Shown: positions 1 to 6,220 of the stretch, piece by piece
Position numbering within the stretch: the stretch's first letter is position 1
Layout: each line of letters begins with the position of its first letter
Made by a program: the position numbers and the translations under genes
From: Clostridiales bacterium
GTDB lineage: Bacteria > Bacillota > Clostridia > Oscillospirales > Ruminococcaceae
Length of the DNA: 7,853 nucleotides
Assembly: GCA_029007575.1 (NCBI GenBank)
Contig: JAQXIB010000174.1
Span: 1 to 7,853 of the forward strand
Direction: 5' to 3'
Notes under the pieces: generated by a model
Seen by the model: only the letters and a program-made list of their open reading frames with translations
What the model was told of the DNA's origin: nothing
The model's database searches: none

Positions 1-955
1 TCTGAAAGAATTTGATCCGGATATTATTCATATTCATAATGAATTCGGCGTTGGATTTTCGGGTGCTATGATTGCTAAAATTTTGAAAAAGCCATTGGTT
101 TATACCCTTCATACCATGTATGACGAATATTTGTATTATGTGGCGCCGCGTCCGCTTTTGCCCGTTATGAAGCGAATCTCACATAGATATGCAAAATTTT
201 TAGCGTCCAGAGCTTCTGCTCTGACAGGCCCCTCTAAAAAAGTACAGCAATTCTTTGATGAATGCGGTGTGGATAAAGATGTAGCGGTTGTTCCAAACCC
301 GGTCGAGCTGGATATTTTCCAACCGGAAAATATCGATGAGCAAAAAAAAGAAGCATTCCGCCAAAAGCACAATATTTCGCCGGACGATATGCTGCTCTGT
401 TTTTGCGGCAGATTGGGCAGAGAAAAAAGTGTGGATGTATTGCTGGATTATTGGGCTAAGGTGATCAAGCCCTCCGATCATTGTAAATTGATGATTATCG
501 GAGACGGCCCTTCCAAGCCGGAATTAGAGGAGCAGGCAGCTCGTTTGGGTATTACCGACACTGTATTTTTTGTCGGAAAGATCATGCATGATGATCTGCC
601 CCCGTATTATGCCTGCTGTGACATGTATGTTACCGCATCCCTGTCTGATACCAATTCCATCTCTATGTTGGAAGGGATGGCAACCGGTTTGCCGGTTTTA
701 CAGCGTTTTGATGAATTAAACGAAGGACAAGTTCGCGACGGTGTAAACGGATATATTTTCTATGATGAAAAAGATATGTATCGGGAAATCATGGCTTATA
801 AGAATAAAACCCAAGAAGAAAAAGAAGCGCTGCGGTTTGCGGTGAGAGATTCGGTGAAACAAGCCGGAGCAGCCGATTTGGCGAATTATTTGCTGACGAT
901 CTATCGTGATATCAAATTTCCGGAAAAACATCCGGAAAAACATAAAGTGAAATAA
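1..955 (+). CDS. GT4-family glycosyltransferase, 5' end outside the window
   Basis: This is the C-terminal part of a GT-B fold, retaining glycosyltransferase of family GT4. The reading frame is open from base 2, so the true start lies left of the window; 317 residues are visible, and the first internal Met at 68 is not the start. The segment PDIIHIHNEFGVG near the left edge is the usual end of the N-terminal Rossmann half. It is followed by LVYTLHTMYDEY, which resembles diacylglycerol glucosyltransferases of the alMGS type. The nucleotide-sugar half shows the FCGRLGREKS motif, IIGDGP, FVGKI and a SDTNSISMLEGMATGLPVL segment. In that last segment the first Glu of the classical E-x7-E motif is Asn, while the second Glu is present. 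The C-terminus is a short Lys/His-rich tail (EKHPEKHK). Tandem stops TAA and TGA follow at 953-958. The likely role is membrane glycolipid or surface polysaccharide synthesis at the cytoplasmic membrane. The acceptor cannot be told from the sequence. Confidence 0.9.
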   Translation, partial: LKEFDPDIIHIHNEFGVGFSGAMIAKILKKPLVYTLHTMYDEYLYYVAPRPLLPVMKRISHRYAKFLASRASALTGPSKKVQQFFDECGVDKDVAVVPNPVELDIFQPENIDEQKKEAFRQKHNISPDDMLLCFCGRLGREKSVDVLLDYWAKVIKPSDHCKLMIIGDGPSKPELEEQAARLGITDTVFFVGKIMHDDLPPYYACCDMYVTASLSDTNSISMLEGMATGLPVLQRFDELNEGQVRDGVNGYIFYDEKDMYREIMAYKNKTQEEKEALRFAVRDSVKQAGAADLANYLLTIYRDIKFPEKHPEKHKVK

Positions 956-972
956 TGATTAAGAAAAGGCAC

Positions 973-998
973 AGCCCGAAACGATAACGTTTCGGGCT
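973..998. terminator. Bidirectional intrinsic terminator between glycosyltransferase and tmk
   Basis: A perfect 11-bp stem (973-983 with 988-998, arm AGCCCGAAACG) closes a 4-base ATAA loop. On the plus strand it is followed by GAATTTTATT, and on the minus strand by a T-rich stretch containing CCTTTTCTT. It starts 17 bases after the glycosyltransferase stop and lies 5 bases beyond the tmk stop, so it can end both convergent transcripts. Confidence 0.88.
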
Positions 999-1003
999 GA
1001 ATT

Positions 1004-1627
1004 TTATTCAAAAAAGTGCCGTACTTTGCTCCAAATTTCTTCCGCCACCTGTTCGGGCAAAAGGTCTCCGTTTACAATGATCACGTTTTCTTTGTCTTTC
1101 ACCAGGTCAAAGATATGGAAGAATCGCTTTCTGATGGCAGTTAATTGTTCCATTGTTTCATAAAGCTCTGTTTCCTGACGGTTGGCAAGAATCCGTTTTA
1201 CAGCAACCTCGGGCGAGACATCCACAAAAATGTGCGCAGTGGGCTTTAAAATTTGCGCCGCTTGCTCGTTTAATTGCATAACCCACTCTAACGGCGCCTC
1301 TGCGCTGTTATAGGCATAGGACGACAAATAATATCGGTCGGAGATCACATGAACGCCGGCATTGATTTTCTTGCAAATTCCATTATATTCATTTAACAAA
1401 TGATCCAGCCGATCTCCTGCGAATAATGTGGCAGTGACCCTTTCATCGACGATCAGTCTTTTTTGTAATATTTGATTGACAACGGAGCCAACAGGACCGT
1501 TGGTAGGTTCTCTGGTTTCACAGCAAAGCTGCCCCATTTTTAACAATCGTTGTGCCAGCAAATGCAGTTGTGTCGTTTTGCCGCTGCCATCTATTCCCTC
1601 AAACGTTAAAAAGACGCCTTTTTTCAT
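1004..1627 (-). CDS. tmk: Thymidylate kinase (dTMP kinase)
   Basis: The enzyme phosphorylates dTMP to dTDP with ATP in the cytoplasm, an essential step in dTTP synthesis. The 207-residue length is normal for the family. Visible motifs are the P-loop GIDGSGKTT at residues 11-19, the REPTNGPVG dTMP-binding segment at 39-47 and the DRYYLSSYAY motif at 97-106. The LID segment around residues 145-157 (RILANRQETELYE) lacks the common RGxxDRxE form, so it is a divergent variant; the other motifs still make the call firm. The start ATG at 1625-1627 is preceded by GAAAGGA (1638-1644), 10 bases away. The gene lies alone behind tRNA-Gly and its terminator, not in the tmk-holB cluster common in Firmicutes. 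It probably has its own weak promoter in 1645-1700, where I see no convincing consensus. Confidence 0.93.
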   Translation of the reverse strand: MKKGVFLTFEGIDGSGKTTQLHLLAQRLLKMGQLCCETREPTNGPVGSVVNQILQKRLIVDERVTATLFAGDRLDHLLNEYNGICKKINAGVHVISDRYYLSSYAYNSAEAPLEWVMQLNEQAAQILKPTAHIFVDVSPEVAVKRILANRQETELYETMEQLTAIRKRFFHIFDLVKDKENVIIVNGDLLPEQVAEEIWSKVRHFFE

Positions 1628-1700
1628 TCCGATTCATTCCTTTCAAGCCGCACTTCGTTTCGAAATTTGCCTTAACAAAATACCTGACATGCAAGCATTT

Positions 1701-1736
1701 AAAAACAACAAGCCCTATGGATCTGTCCATAGGGCT
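1701..1736 (-). terminator. Intrinsic terminator of the tRNA-Gly transcript
   Basis: An 11-bp perfect stem (1711-1721 with 1726-1736, arm AGCCCTATGGA) has a 4-base loop. On the minus strand it is followed by TGTTGTTTTT (1710-1701), a typical U-tract. It begins 12 bases after the CCA end of the tRNA and separates it from tmk. Confidence 0.9.
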
Positions 1737-1748
1737 TTTCACTCAATA

Positions 1749-1824
1749 TGGAGCGGGTTACGAGGCTCGAACTCGCTACCTCCACCTTGGCAAGGTGGCG
1801 CTCTACCAGATGAGCTAAACCCGC
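1749..1824 (-). tRNA. tRNA-Gly (anticodon GCC)
   Basis: The minus strand folds into a full cloverleaf. The acceptor stem GCGGGTT (1824-1818) pairs with AACCCGC (1759-1753). There is a D-arm with AGCTC..GAGC, an anticodon stem CCACC/GGTGG around the loop TTGCCAA giving anticodon GCC, and a T-arm with TTCGAGC. The discriminator base is T, as expected for bacterial tRNA-Gly, and CCA is encoded at 1751-1749. It reads GGC/GGT codons. A consensus promoter lies upstream and a terminator just downstream, so it is a single-tRNA transcription unit, although read-through from the yesL-like gene is also possible. Confidence 0.97.
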
Positions 1825-1826
1825 GA

Positions 1827-1883
1827 AATATAAAGGATATGTGCCGAAACAAATCGGAACATGTCAAATAAATCCTTTATATT
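1827..1883. repeat. Nested inverted repeat between tRNA promoter and tRNA-Gly
   Basis: A perfect 12-bp inverted repeat (1827-1838 AATATAAAGGAT with 1872-1883 ATCCTTTATATT) encloses a second 9-bp inverted repeat with one mismatch (1839-1847 with 1854-1862). The inner loop is AACAAA, and there is an unpaired 9-base stretch at 1863-1871. The outer arm overlaps the last bases of the -10 box of the tRNA promoter. The function is unknown. It may be a DNA-level operator or a folded 5' leader of the pre-tRNA. Confidence 0.7.
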
Positions 1884-1909
1884 ATACCAAAACATTGAAT
1901 ATTTGTCAA
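1881..1909 (-). promoter_or_regulatory. Consensus sigma-A promoter of tRNA-Gly
   Basis: On the minus strand, TTGACA (1909-1904) and TATAAT (1886-1881) are both perfect consensus and are separated by exactly 17 bases. The -35 box includes the TGA stop codon of the yesL-like gene (1908-1906). Transcription should start near 1874, giving a leader of about 50 bases before the tRNA. Confidence 0.9.
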
Positions 1910-2778
1910 GAAATAGTTTTGTTTCTTTTGGTTTTTGTTTTTACTTCCGCCGGCTGATCCGGAATTTCCTGACGTCCCATATCCTTGAAGACGGCTTCAT
2001 CATCATTTTCATCCTCATCCTCGTCAAGATGCAGGGTACGTTTGATCTGCTCCGGAATCTCTTCCGGCGACATATCGCGATAATAAGGCTCGACAACATA
2101 TTTTATAATATATTGATAAGAGTTGTAGGCAATAATAAAACCAATAGTCGACAAAACGATTAGCGGTATTAAGATAATCAGCGGAATGAAAAACAGTACT
2201 CCAACTATAGTCAGAGCGGCGATCACCACCAAAAAGAAAGTGGTAATCAAATTAGTTTTTAAACCGATGCAGGTTAGTAAAAAGGAATTTTTCAGAATAT
2301 GTTTGATCTTTAAATTGGTGGTTACAATCAATAAATGGATGTAATAATGCATCATAAAATAAATGAGCAGCGCGGACATGCAAAGAATCATCGGTATGTA
2401 GAACACCCAACTGGAGCTGACCTGAGCCTGATAGAAACTAATGGAAAACGGCAACAGTAAAAACAGAATTACATCAAGTAAAAAAACGACGGTAGACTGT
2501 TTCCAGTTCTTTTTGAAGCCCTCAAAAAAGTCAGAAGCCAAAAAAACCGGTTCTTCATTTGCCAGCTTTCGCAGTACAAAAGTAAAACCTGCGGTTGCCG
2601 CACCGATGGTCACGATCGGAATACAGCATGCAAAATACAATAAATTCAAAGTTACTAATTTCCAAAACTTTCTGAAATACAGCTCCCAAAAATAAAAGAA
2701 ACGCTTTTTGTTTGTTTTTCCTTTACTGACGCCGGGACCCACCTTTGAATAATCAAACAACCCAAAAAAACCAGCCAT
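1906..2778 (-). CDS. YesL/DUF624-family membrane protein
   Basis: This is a 290-residue integral membrane protein of the DUF624 (YesL) family, whose molecular role is not established. In Bacillus a member lies among sugar-uptake genes. The sequence shows a family-like N-terminal region, a first membrane segment near residues 40-66 (NLLYFACCIPIVTIGAATAG), then DFFEGFKKNWKQST at 83-96, which is typical of the family. Further hydrophobic segments lie near 97-115, 124-152, 172-200 and 200-220. After the membrane part comes a strongly acidic patch (DEDEDENDDE, about 252-261) and a basic end (KTKTKRNK), an extension beyond the usual domain. The start ATG at 2778-2776 has GGAGG at 2793-2789, 10 bases away, and a clear promoter upstream. 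I see no sugar transporter or sensor gene beside it, so the context gives no substrate. Confidence 0.85.
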   Translation of the reverse strand: MAGFFGLFDYSKVGPGVSKGKTNKKRFFYFWELYFRKFWKLVTLNLLYFACCIPIVTIGAATAGFTFVLRKLANEEPVFLASDFFEGFKKNWKQSTVVFLLDVILFLLLPFSISFYQAQVSSSWVFYIPMILCMSALLIYFMMHYYIHLLIVTTNLKIKHILKNSFLLTCIGLKTNLITTFFLVVIAALTIVGVLFFIPLIILIPLIVLSTIGFIIAYNSYQYIIKYVVEPYYRDMSPEEIPEQIKRTLHLDEDEDENDDEAVFKDMGRQEIPDQPAEVKTKTKRNKTIS

Positions 2779-2816
2779 TTTTGTACTTCCTCCAGTATGA
2801 TATAAGCAATACTATT

Positions 2817-2845
2817 ATTATGCAGAATTTCACGTTTTTTGTCAA
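2817..2845 (-). promoter_or_regulatory. Sigma-A promoter of the yesL-like gene
   Basis: On the minus strand, TTGACA (2845-2840) is followed by a 17-base spacer and CATAAT (2822-2817), one mismatch from consensus. It lies 26 bases downstream of the spoIIM-like stop codon and 38 bases upstream of the yesL-like start. The gene is therefore probably transcribed on its own. Confidence 0.85.
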
Positions 2846-2871
2846 CCGATTTAAAAAAATTTATTGTTTGT

Positions 2872-3483
2872 TCACGATAATACTAAAAATCCGGAAAATA
2901 AAAAGGTGACGGTACTGTCTATCACTGCAGCAATCAACATGATTCCGGAGAGCACTAAAAATTTAGCACAATACAGTTTGATCACACGCGGCGATAATCC
3001 ACCAGGTAATCTCGGTACAAATGTTGCAAGAAATAACAGCGATAATTTAAACGCTTCTCTGCTTGCCAGTATAATCGCAAAAGTTGAAAAGATAGCTGCC
3101 GGTAAGATAATGGCGGCACTAAATGCGATGCCTTTTAATGCATAAGTAATATATAGATATCCCAAAGACGTGCCCAATCCCAAGCCTTTAAAAAAAGGCA
3201 GGATGACAATTGCCGGTATCGATACCGAACTGAATCCCAACAAAAACAGCGCCAAAACAAAGCATCCGGAGGAGCAAAGAGAATGTAAAAAAGTAACTGC
3301 CATAGATTGTTCTACCCTGCTGTTCATATATCCTTTGGTCATAAAAGATAGTGAATGCAGCATTTTGTCATCCCCAAAGCCCACTACTAATGCACCATAT
3401 GCCATTCCTGCGAAAAAAAGCGCAGTCATGACTGCCGTCAGCTTGTTTTTTTTCATGAATTCAGATATGCCTGTCCCGGTCAT
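2872..3483 (-). CDS. SpoIIM-family (DUF95) membrane protein
   Basis: This 203-residue protein has several membrane-spanning segments (about residues 15-35, 73-110, 115-141 and 172-200). It resembles stage II sporulation protein M, a mother-cell membrane protein that works with SpoIID and SpoIIP in remodelling peptidoglycan during engulfment. The best support is the central segment FLLGFSSVSIPAIVILPFFK with LGLGTSLGY (residues 80-109), a glycine-rich pattern typical of the family, together with length close to SpoIIM. The start ATG at 3483-3481 has AAAGGA (3498-3493) 9 bases upstream; the internal Met10 has no such site. A sigma-E-like promoter upstream fits a sporulation role. Because DUF95 also contains non-sporulation proteins, the exact function is inferred. 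The neighbours proC and yesL do not help. Confidence 0.7.
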   Translation of the reverse strand: MTGTGISEFMKKNKLTAVMTALFFAGMAYGALVVGFGDDKMLHSLSFMTKGYMNSRVEQSMAVTFLHSLCSSGCFVLALFLLGFSSVSIPAIVILPFFKGLGLGTSLGYLYITYALKGIAFSAAIILPAAIFSTFAIILASREAFKLSLLFLATFVPRLPGGLSPRVIKLYCAKFLVLSGIMLIAAVIDSTVTFLFSGFLVLS

Positions 3484-3542
3484 GCTTCACAGTCCTTTCT
3501 TTGATACGTATTGGATCTTTTTCCGTAGAAACATCCTGATAT

Positions 3543-3572
3543 ATAGTATTCAAAGATGGACAACTTTATGAC
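3543..3572 (-). promoter_or_regulatory. Possible sigma-E-type promoter of the spoIIM-like gene
   Basis: On the minus strand GTCATAAA (3572-3565) and AATACTAT (3550-3543) are 14 bases apart. The known sigma-E consensus, as I recall it, is close to KMATATT, 14-15 bases, CATACAHT: the -10 element matches at 6 of 8 positions and the -35 at 5 of 7. I see no good sigma-A promoter in this gap. It would give a leader of about 50 bases. Confidence 0.45.
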
Positions 3573-3599
3573 ACGAAAGGAATCATTTAACGGAGCATC

Positions 3600-4412
3600 T
3601 TACTTTGCTAGCTCATATCCTCTCTGTGCGCAAGCTTCGCAGGCTTTTTTGACAATTTCTTCAAAATTTTCGTCGATCAATACTTCCGACCCTTTGAGCG
3701 TAGTTCCGCCCTTGGAGCTAACCATGGTAATCAGCTCATCAATGGATTTTCCGGTTTCGGTCATCATTTTTGCCGAACCGATCAAGGACTGGCAAAACAG
3801 CTCCAAAGCAGCCTTTTCCTCGATGTTTTTCTCTTTCGCGTAATCGACAAACGCTTTCGCAAACCGATAGATATACGCCGGACTGCTGCCGTTGACCGGA
3901 ATAATGTCAACCATTTGATTTTCTGTAACGACCGCCACTTTTCCGGCGGAAGAGAAAATATCAAACACCTGACCGAATTCTTCATCGGATACCGGTGCGA
4001 TTTGAGCCATTGCCGTGGCGCCGCATCCGATCAGCAGCGGTGTGTTCGGCATCACGGTCACTACCTTAGCATCAAATCCGAGCGCTTCTTTCAAATACGA
4101 CGAGGAAATGCCGGCTGCAATCGAAATCACAACTGCATTTCTGTTCATCGAAGCCTTTAAAATCGGTAAAATTTCGGGCATGTTCTGCGGTTTGACCGCC
4201 AGCACGATCAAATCGCTGATTGCCGACATTTCCGCAATGCTGTTTCCGTTTTTCACATGGTATTCCGATAAGCTTTCTACTTTGTGCGCGTCCAGGTCAC
4301 AAGCATAAATTTGATAATTTTCTGCCAGTGAACCGGTCGCCACCCCTTTAATAATAGCGGTTGCCATATTGCCGGCACCGATAAAAGATAAATTTTTCAT
4401 TTTAGGGAGCAT
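3600..4412 (-). CDS. proC: Pyrroline-5-carboxylate reductase
   Basis: The enzyme reduces 1-pyrroline-5-carboxylate to L-proline with NAD(P)H in the cytoplasm, the last step of proline synthesis. The N-terminal Rossmann domain carries FIGAGNMATAI (residues 10-20), VKPQ (73-76) and VMPNTP (120-125). The C-terminal helical domain carries VNGSSPAYIY (173-182) and SSKGGTT (232-238), the substrate-binding signature in which Lys stands where Pro is common. The length of 270 residues is normal. The start is uncertain: Met1 (4412-4410) and Met5 (4400-4398) both lack a clear ribosome binding site. Met5 would give MKNLSFIGAGNM, closer to most family members. An AAGGTGGG sequence lies about 60 bases further upstream, with no usable start nearby. 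The gene follows scfB after 104 bases without an obvious terminator and may be partly co-transcribed with it. Confidence 0.93.
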   Translation of the reverse strand: MLPKMKNLSFIGAGNMATAIIKGVATGSLAENYQIYACDLDAHKVESLSEYHVKNGNSIAEMSAISDLIVLAVKPQNMPEILPILKASMNRNAVVISIAAGISSSYLKEALGFDAKVVTVMPNTPLLIGCGATAMAQIAPVSDEEFGQVFDIFSSAGKVAVVTENQMVDIIPVNGSSPAYIYRFAKAFVDYAKEKNIEEKAALELFCQSLIGSAKMMTETGKSIDELITMVSSKGGTTLKGSEVLIDENFEEIVKKACEACAQRGYELAK

Positions 4413-4516
4413 ACAATACGATGATACTCTGTTTCACAATAAAGAAACCGTATTTTATGCCCGTGTCCCACCTTTCTTGCTTTCATTACGTCCTGCCGAT
4501 GCAGCCTGCAAAGAGG

Positions 4517-5878
4517 TTAGTCTTCAGCCATAGCAGCTTTTATCATAATAGCGCATTCCAACCGTTTCTTTTCCAGCTCGCATGACAGCTTATGCGGTTT
4601 TAATACATCGCCGGCATATTGCAGGTTGTTAGCGTTACATCCGCCGCTGCAATAAAATTTCGCCCAGCAGTTTTTGCAGTCTTCTTTGCCGTAAATGTTT
4701 GCCTTTGCGAAATAGTCTTTCCGTTTGCGGTCAAAAGTGCCGTCTAAAACGCTTCCCATTTTCCATTCTTCCATACCGACAAATTGATGGCACGGATAGA
4801 TGTCGCCGTCGGGAGTTACCGCGACATATTCGTTGCCGCAGCCGCAGCCGCGCAGCCGTTTAATGGCACAAGGGCCTTGATCCAGATCAAGCATAAAGTG
4901 GAAGAAGTTAAAGCCCTCCCCTTTTTTCTTTTTGTCGATCAACTGCTTGGCTAAATTTTCGTATTCCGCGAAAATTTGAGGAAGATCGCTTTCGGTCAGC
5001 GCATAGGGCTGTTTCGGATCCGCAACAACCGGTTCAACCGAAACCTGATCAAATCCGATTTCATTCAAATGCATGACATCTTTGGCAAAATCCAGATTGT
5101 ATTTGGTAAACGTTCCACGTACATAGTACTGGTCTTGTCCTCTTTTTGCCACCAATTTCTGATAATTCGGTACGATCTTATCATAGCTGCCGGTTCCGTC
5201 ACATCTGACACGCACCCGGTCATTGACCTCTTTTCTGCCGTCGATAGAAAGCACAACATTAGACATTTCACGATTGATATAATCAATAATGTCATCGTTT
5301 AACAGCATGCCGTTCGTCGTGATGGTGAAACGGAAATTTTTATGATACTCCTTTTCTTTGCTGCGTGCGTAAGCAACAATTTCTTTCACCACGTCGAAAT
5401 TCATCAGCGGCTCTCCGCCAAAGAAATCAAGTTCCAGATTCTTCCTGCCTTTGGACTGAGTCAGCAAGAAATCGATCGCTTTTTTACCGGTTTCCGCATC
5501 CAGCAGCTTTCTACCCTCGCCGAAATCACCGGTAGAGGCAAAGCAATAGGAACAGCGCAGATTGCAGTCATGTGCGACATGCAAGCACATTGCCTTTACA
5601 GGAGAAGAAACCATCATATCCGAGAATTGTTCGTACTCATCCTCCGAAAACAGCGTATCGTTTTCATATAACGTATAAACATCCTCATAAGCGTCGATGA
5701 TATCCTGCTTGTCATACTTTTGCTCCAGCTGTTTGATAGCCTCAGGCGGACATACCGGGCGAAGCGGAGGAGTCAGCAAGGCGATCAAATCATAGGTTAC
5801 ATCGTCCGTGACGTGTACCCCGCCGCTGTTAATGTCAAGTACAATATTGTATCCGTTTAACCGATACTGGTGTATCAT
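4517..5878 (-). CDS. scfB: SCIFF peptide maturase, radical SAM/SPASM thioether-forming enzyme
   Basis: This 453-residue enzyme modifies the SCIFF precursor encoded just upstream. Its studied relatives (CteB, Tte1186) form a Cys-to-Thr thioether by hydrogen abstraction with a 5'-deoxyadenosyl radical, so the product is a ranthipeptide. The N-terminus (about 1-90, beginning MIHQYRLNGYNIVLDINSGG) is the peptide-recognition domain and is typical of the family. The radical SAM cluster motif CNLRCSYC supplies Cys105, Cys109 and Cys112, and GGEP lies at 154-157. The C-terminal SPASM region has Cys337, 345, 347, 363, 401, 404, 410, 414 and 433, enough for two auxiliary [4Fe-4S] clusters. The start ATG (5878-5876) has AAGGAG at 5895-5890, 11 bases upstream. 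A closer ATG at 5886 is out of frame and stops after three codons. A strong hairpin separates the gene from scfA, so it probably receives read-through transcription. The cytoplasmic location is inferred. Confidence 0.96.
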   Translation of the reverse strand: MIHQYRLNGYNIVLDINSGGVHVTDDVTYDLIALLTPPLRPVCPPEAIKQLEQKYDKQDIIDAYEDVYTLYENDTLFSEDEYEQFSDMMVSSPVKAMCLHVAHDCNLRCSYCFASTGDFGEGRKLLDAETGKKAIDFLLTQSKGRKNLELDFFGGEPLMNFDVVKEIVAYARSKEKEYHKNFRFTITTNGMLLNDDIIDYINREMSNVVLSIDGRKEVNDRVRVRCDGTGSYDKIVPNYQKLVAKRGQDQYYVRGTFTKYNLDFAKDVMHLNEIGFDQVSVEPVVADPKQPYALTESDLPQIFAEYENLAKQLIDKKKKGEGFNFFHFMLDLDQGPCAIKRLRGCGCGNEYVAVTPDGDIYPCHQFVGMEEWKMGSVLDGTFDRKRKDYFAKANIYGKEDCKNCWAKFYCSGGCNANNLQYAGDVLKPHKLSCELEKKRLECAIMIKAAMAED

Positions 5879-5922
5879 ATTTTCATAAGCTCCTTTATTA
5901 TCCTGAATTGATCAGACAATGA

Positions 5923-5956
5923 AAGTTGCCTGTAATAATGATATTACAGGCAACTT
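5923..5956 (-). terminator. 15-bp hairpin between scfA and scfB (attenuator-like)
   Basis: A perfect 15-bp stem (5923-5937 with 5942-5956, arm AAGTTGCCTGTAATA) closes a 4-base loop. On the minus strand it is followed by TCATTGTCTG, with only a very short T-run at its foot, so it lacks a proper U-tract. It lies 27 bases after the scfA stop and 44 bases before the scfB start. A leaky terminator or a 3'-end stabiliser of the scfA mRNA is likely. Confidence 0.7.
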
Positions 5957-5983
5957 AATGACATTGAATCATAAAACCAAGCA

Positions 5984-6133
5984 TTATTTGTTGTCAGCAT
6001 GCTCACATTTCTGATTGGCAACCGTACAGCTTGTTTTGCAAGCAGATTGGCAGGAAGCCTGGCATTCGCCGCATCCGCCTTTTGCAGCAGATTTTTTCAG
6101 ATTCGATTTGTTCAATGTTTTAATATGTTTCAT
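5984..6133 (-). CDS. scfA: SCIFF ranthipeptide precursor (six-cysteine peptide)
   Basis: This 49-residue peptide is the substrate of the maturase encoded next. It begins MKHIKTLNKSNLKKS, a typical SCIFF leader, and carries exactly six cysteines at positions 21, 24, 28, 32, 36 and 43. The core reads GGCGECQASCQSACKTSC followed by TVANQKCE, which matches the SCIFF family almost residue by residue. Cys32 and Thr37 are both present; in the related peptide CteA this pair is, as I recall, the one joined by the thioether. The start ATG (6133-6131) has an AAGGAG site at 6148-6143, 9 bases upstream; the stop TAA is at 5986-5984. A strong promoter lies upstream and a hairpin downstream. The peptide has no export signal of its own visible here, and I see no dedicated protease or transporter gene in the window. 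Its final role is not known; a quorum-sensing-like role has been suggested for some clostridial ranthipeptides. Confidence 0.97.
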   Translation of the reverse strand: MKHIKTLNKSNLKKSAAKGGCGECQASCQSACKTSCTVANQKCEHADNK

Positions 6134-6191
6134 CACAACAATCTCCTTATGTATCAAACTTATCTTATCGGAAGACCTTAGTCTTTAAAAC

Positions 6192-6220
6192 ATTATATCA
6201 CAGTACAGATTATTTTTCAA
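6192..6220 (-). promoter_or_regulatory. Extended -10 sigma-A promoter of scfA
   Basis: On the minus strand TTGAAA (6220-6215) is followed by 17 bases and TATAAT (6197-6192), preceded by TG at the extended -10 position (TGATATAAT). The -35 box starts directly after the TAG stop of the TIGR04086 gene (6223-6221). The predicted start near 6185 gives a leader of about 50 bases with a small AAGAC/GTCTT stem-loop (6170-6183). Confidence 0.88.

Noticed and set aside
1862..1867. Second TTGACA (minus strand) within the tRNA leader
   Set aside because: There is no acceptable -10 box about 17 bases downstream; the perfect promoter just upstream explains transcription.
1476..1871. Plus-strand open frame of 131 codons
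   Set aside because: It runs antisense through tmk and across the tRNA-Gly gene and its terminator, has no ribosome binding site, and its product resembles no protein.
1825..1905. T-box or other riboswitch in the structured tRNA leader
   Set aside because: It precedes a tRNA, not an amino-acid gene, and I see no T-box sequence, specifier loop or antiterminator.
5876..5886. Alternative scfB start at the upstream ATG
   Set aside because: That ATG is out of frame and ends after three codons; the ATG at 5878-5876 gives the family's normal N-terminus.
5999..6181. Plus-strand open frame of 60 codons
   Set aside because: It is the antisense of scfA, whose peptide matches the SCIFF family and has a proper ribosome binding site and promoter.
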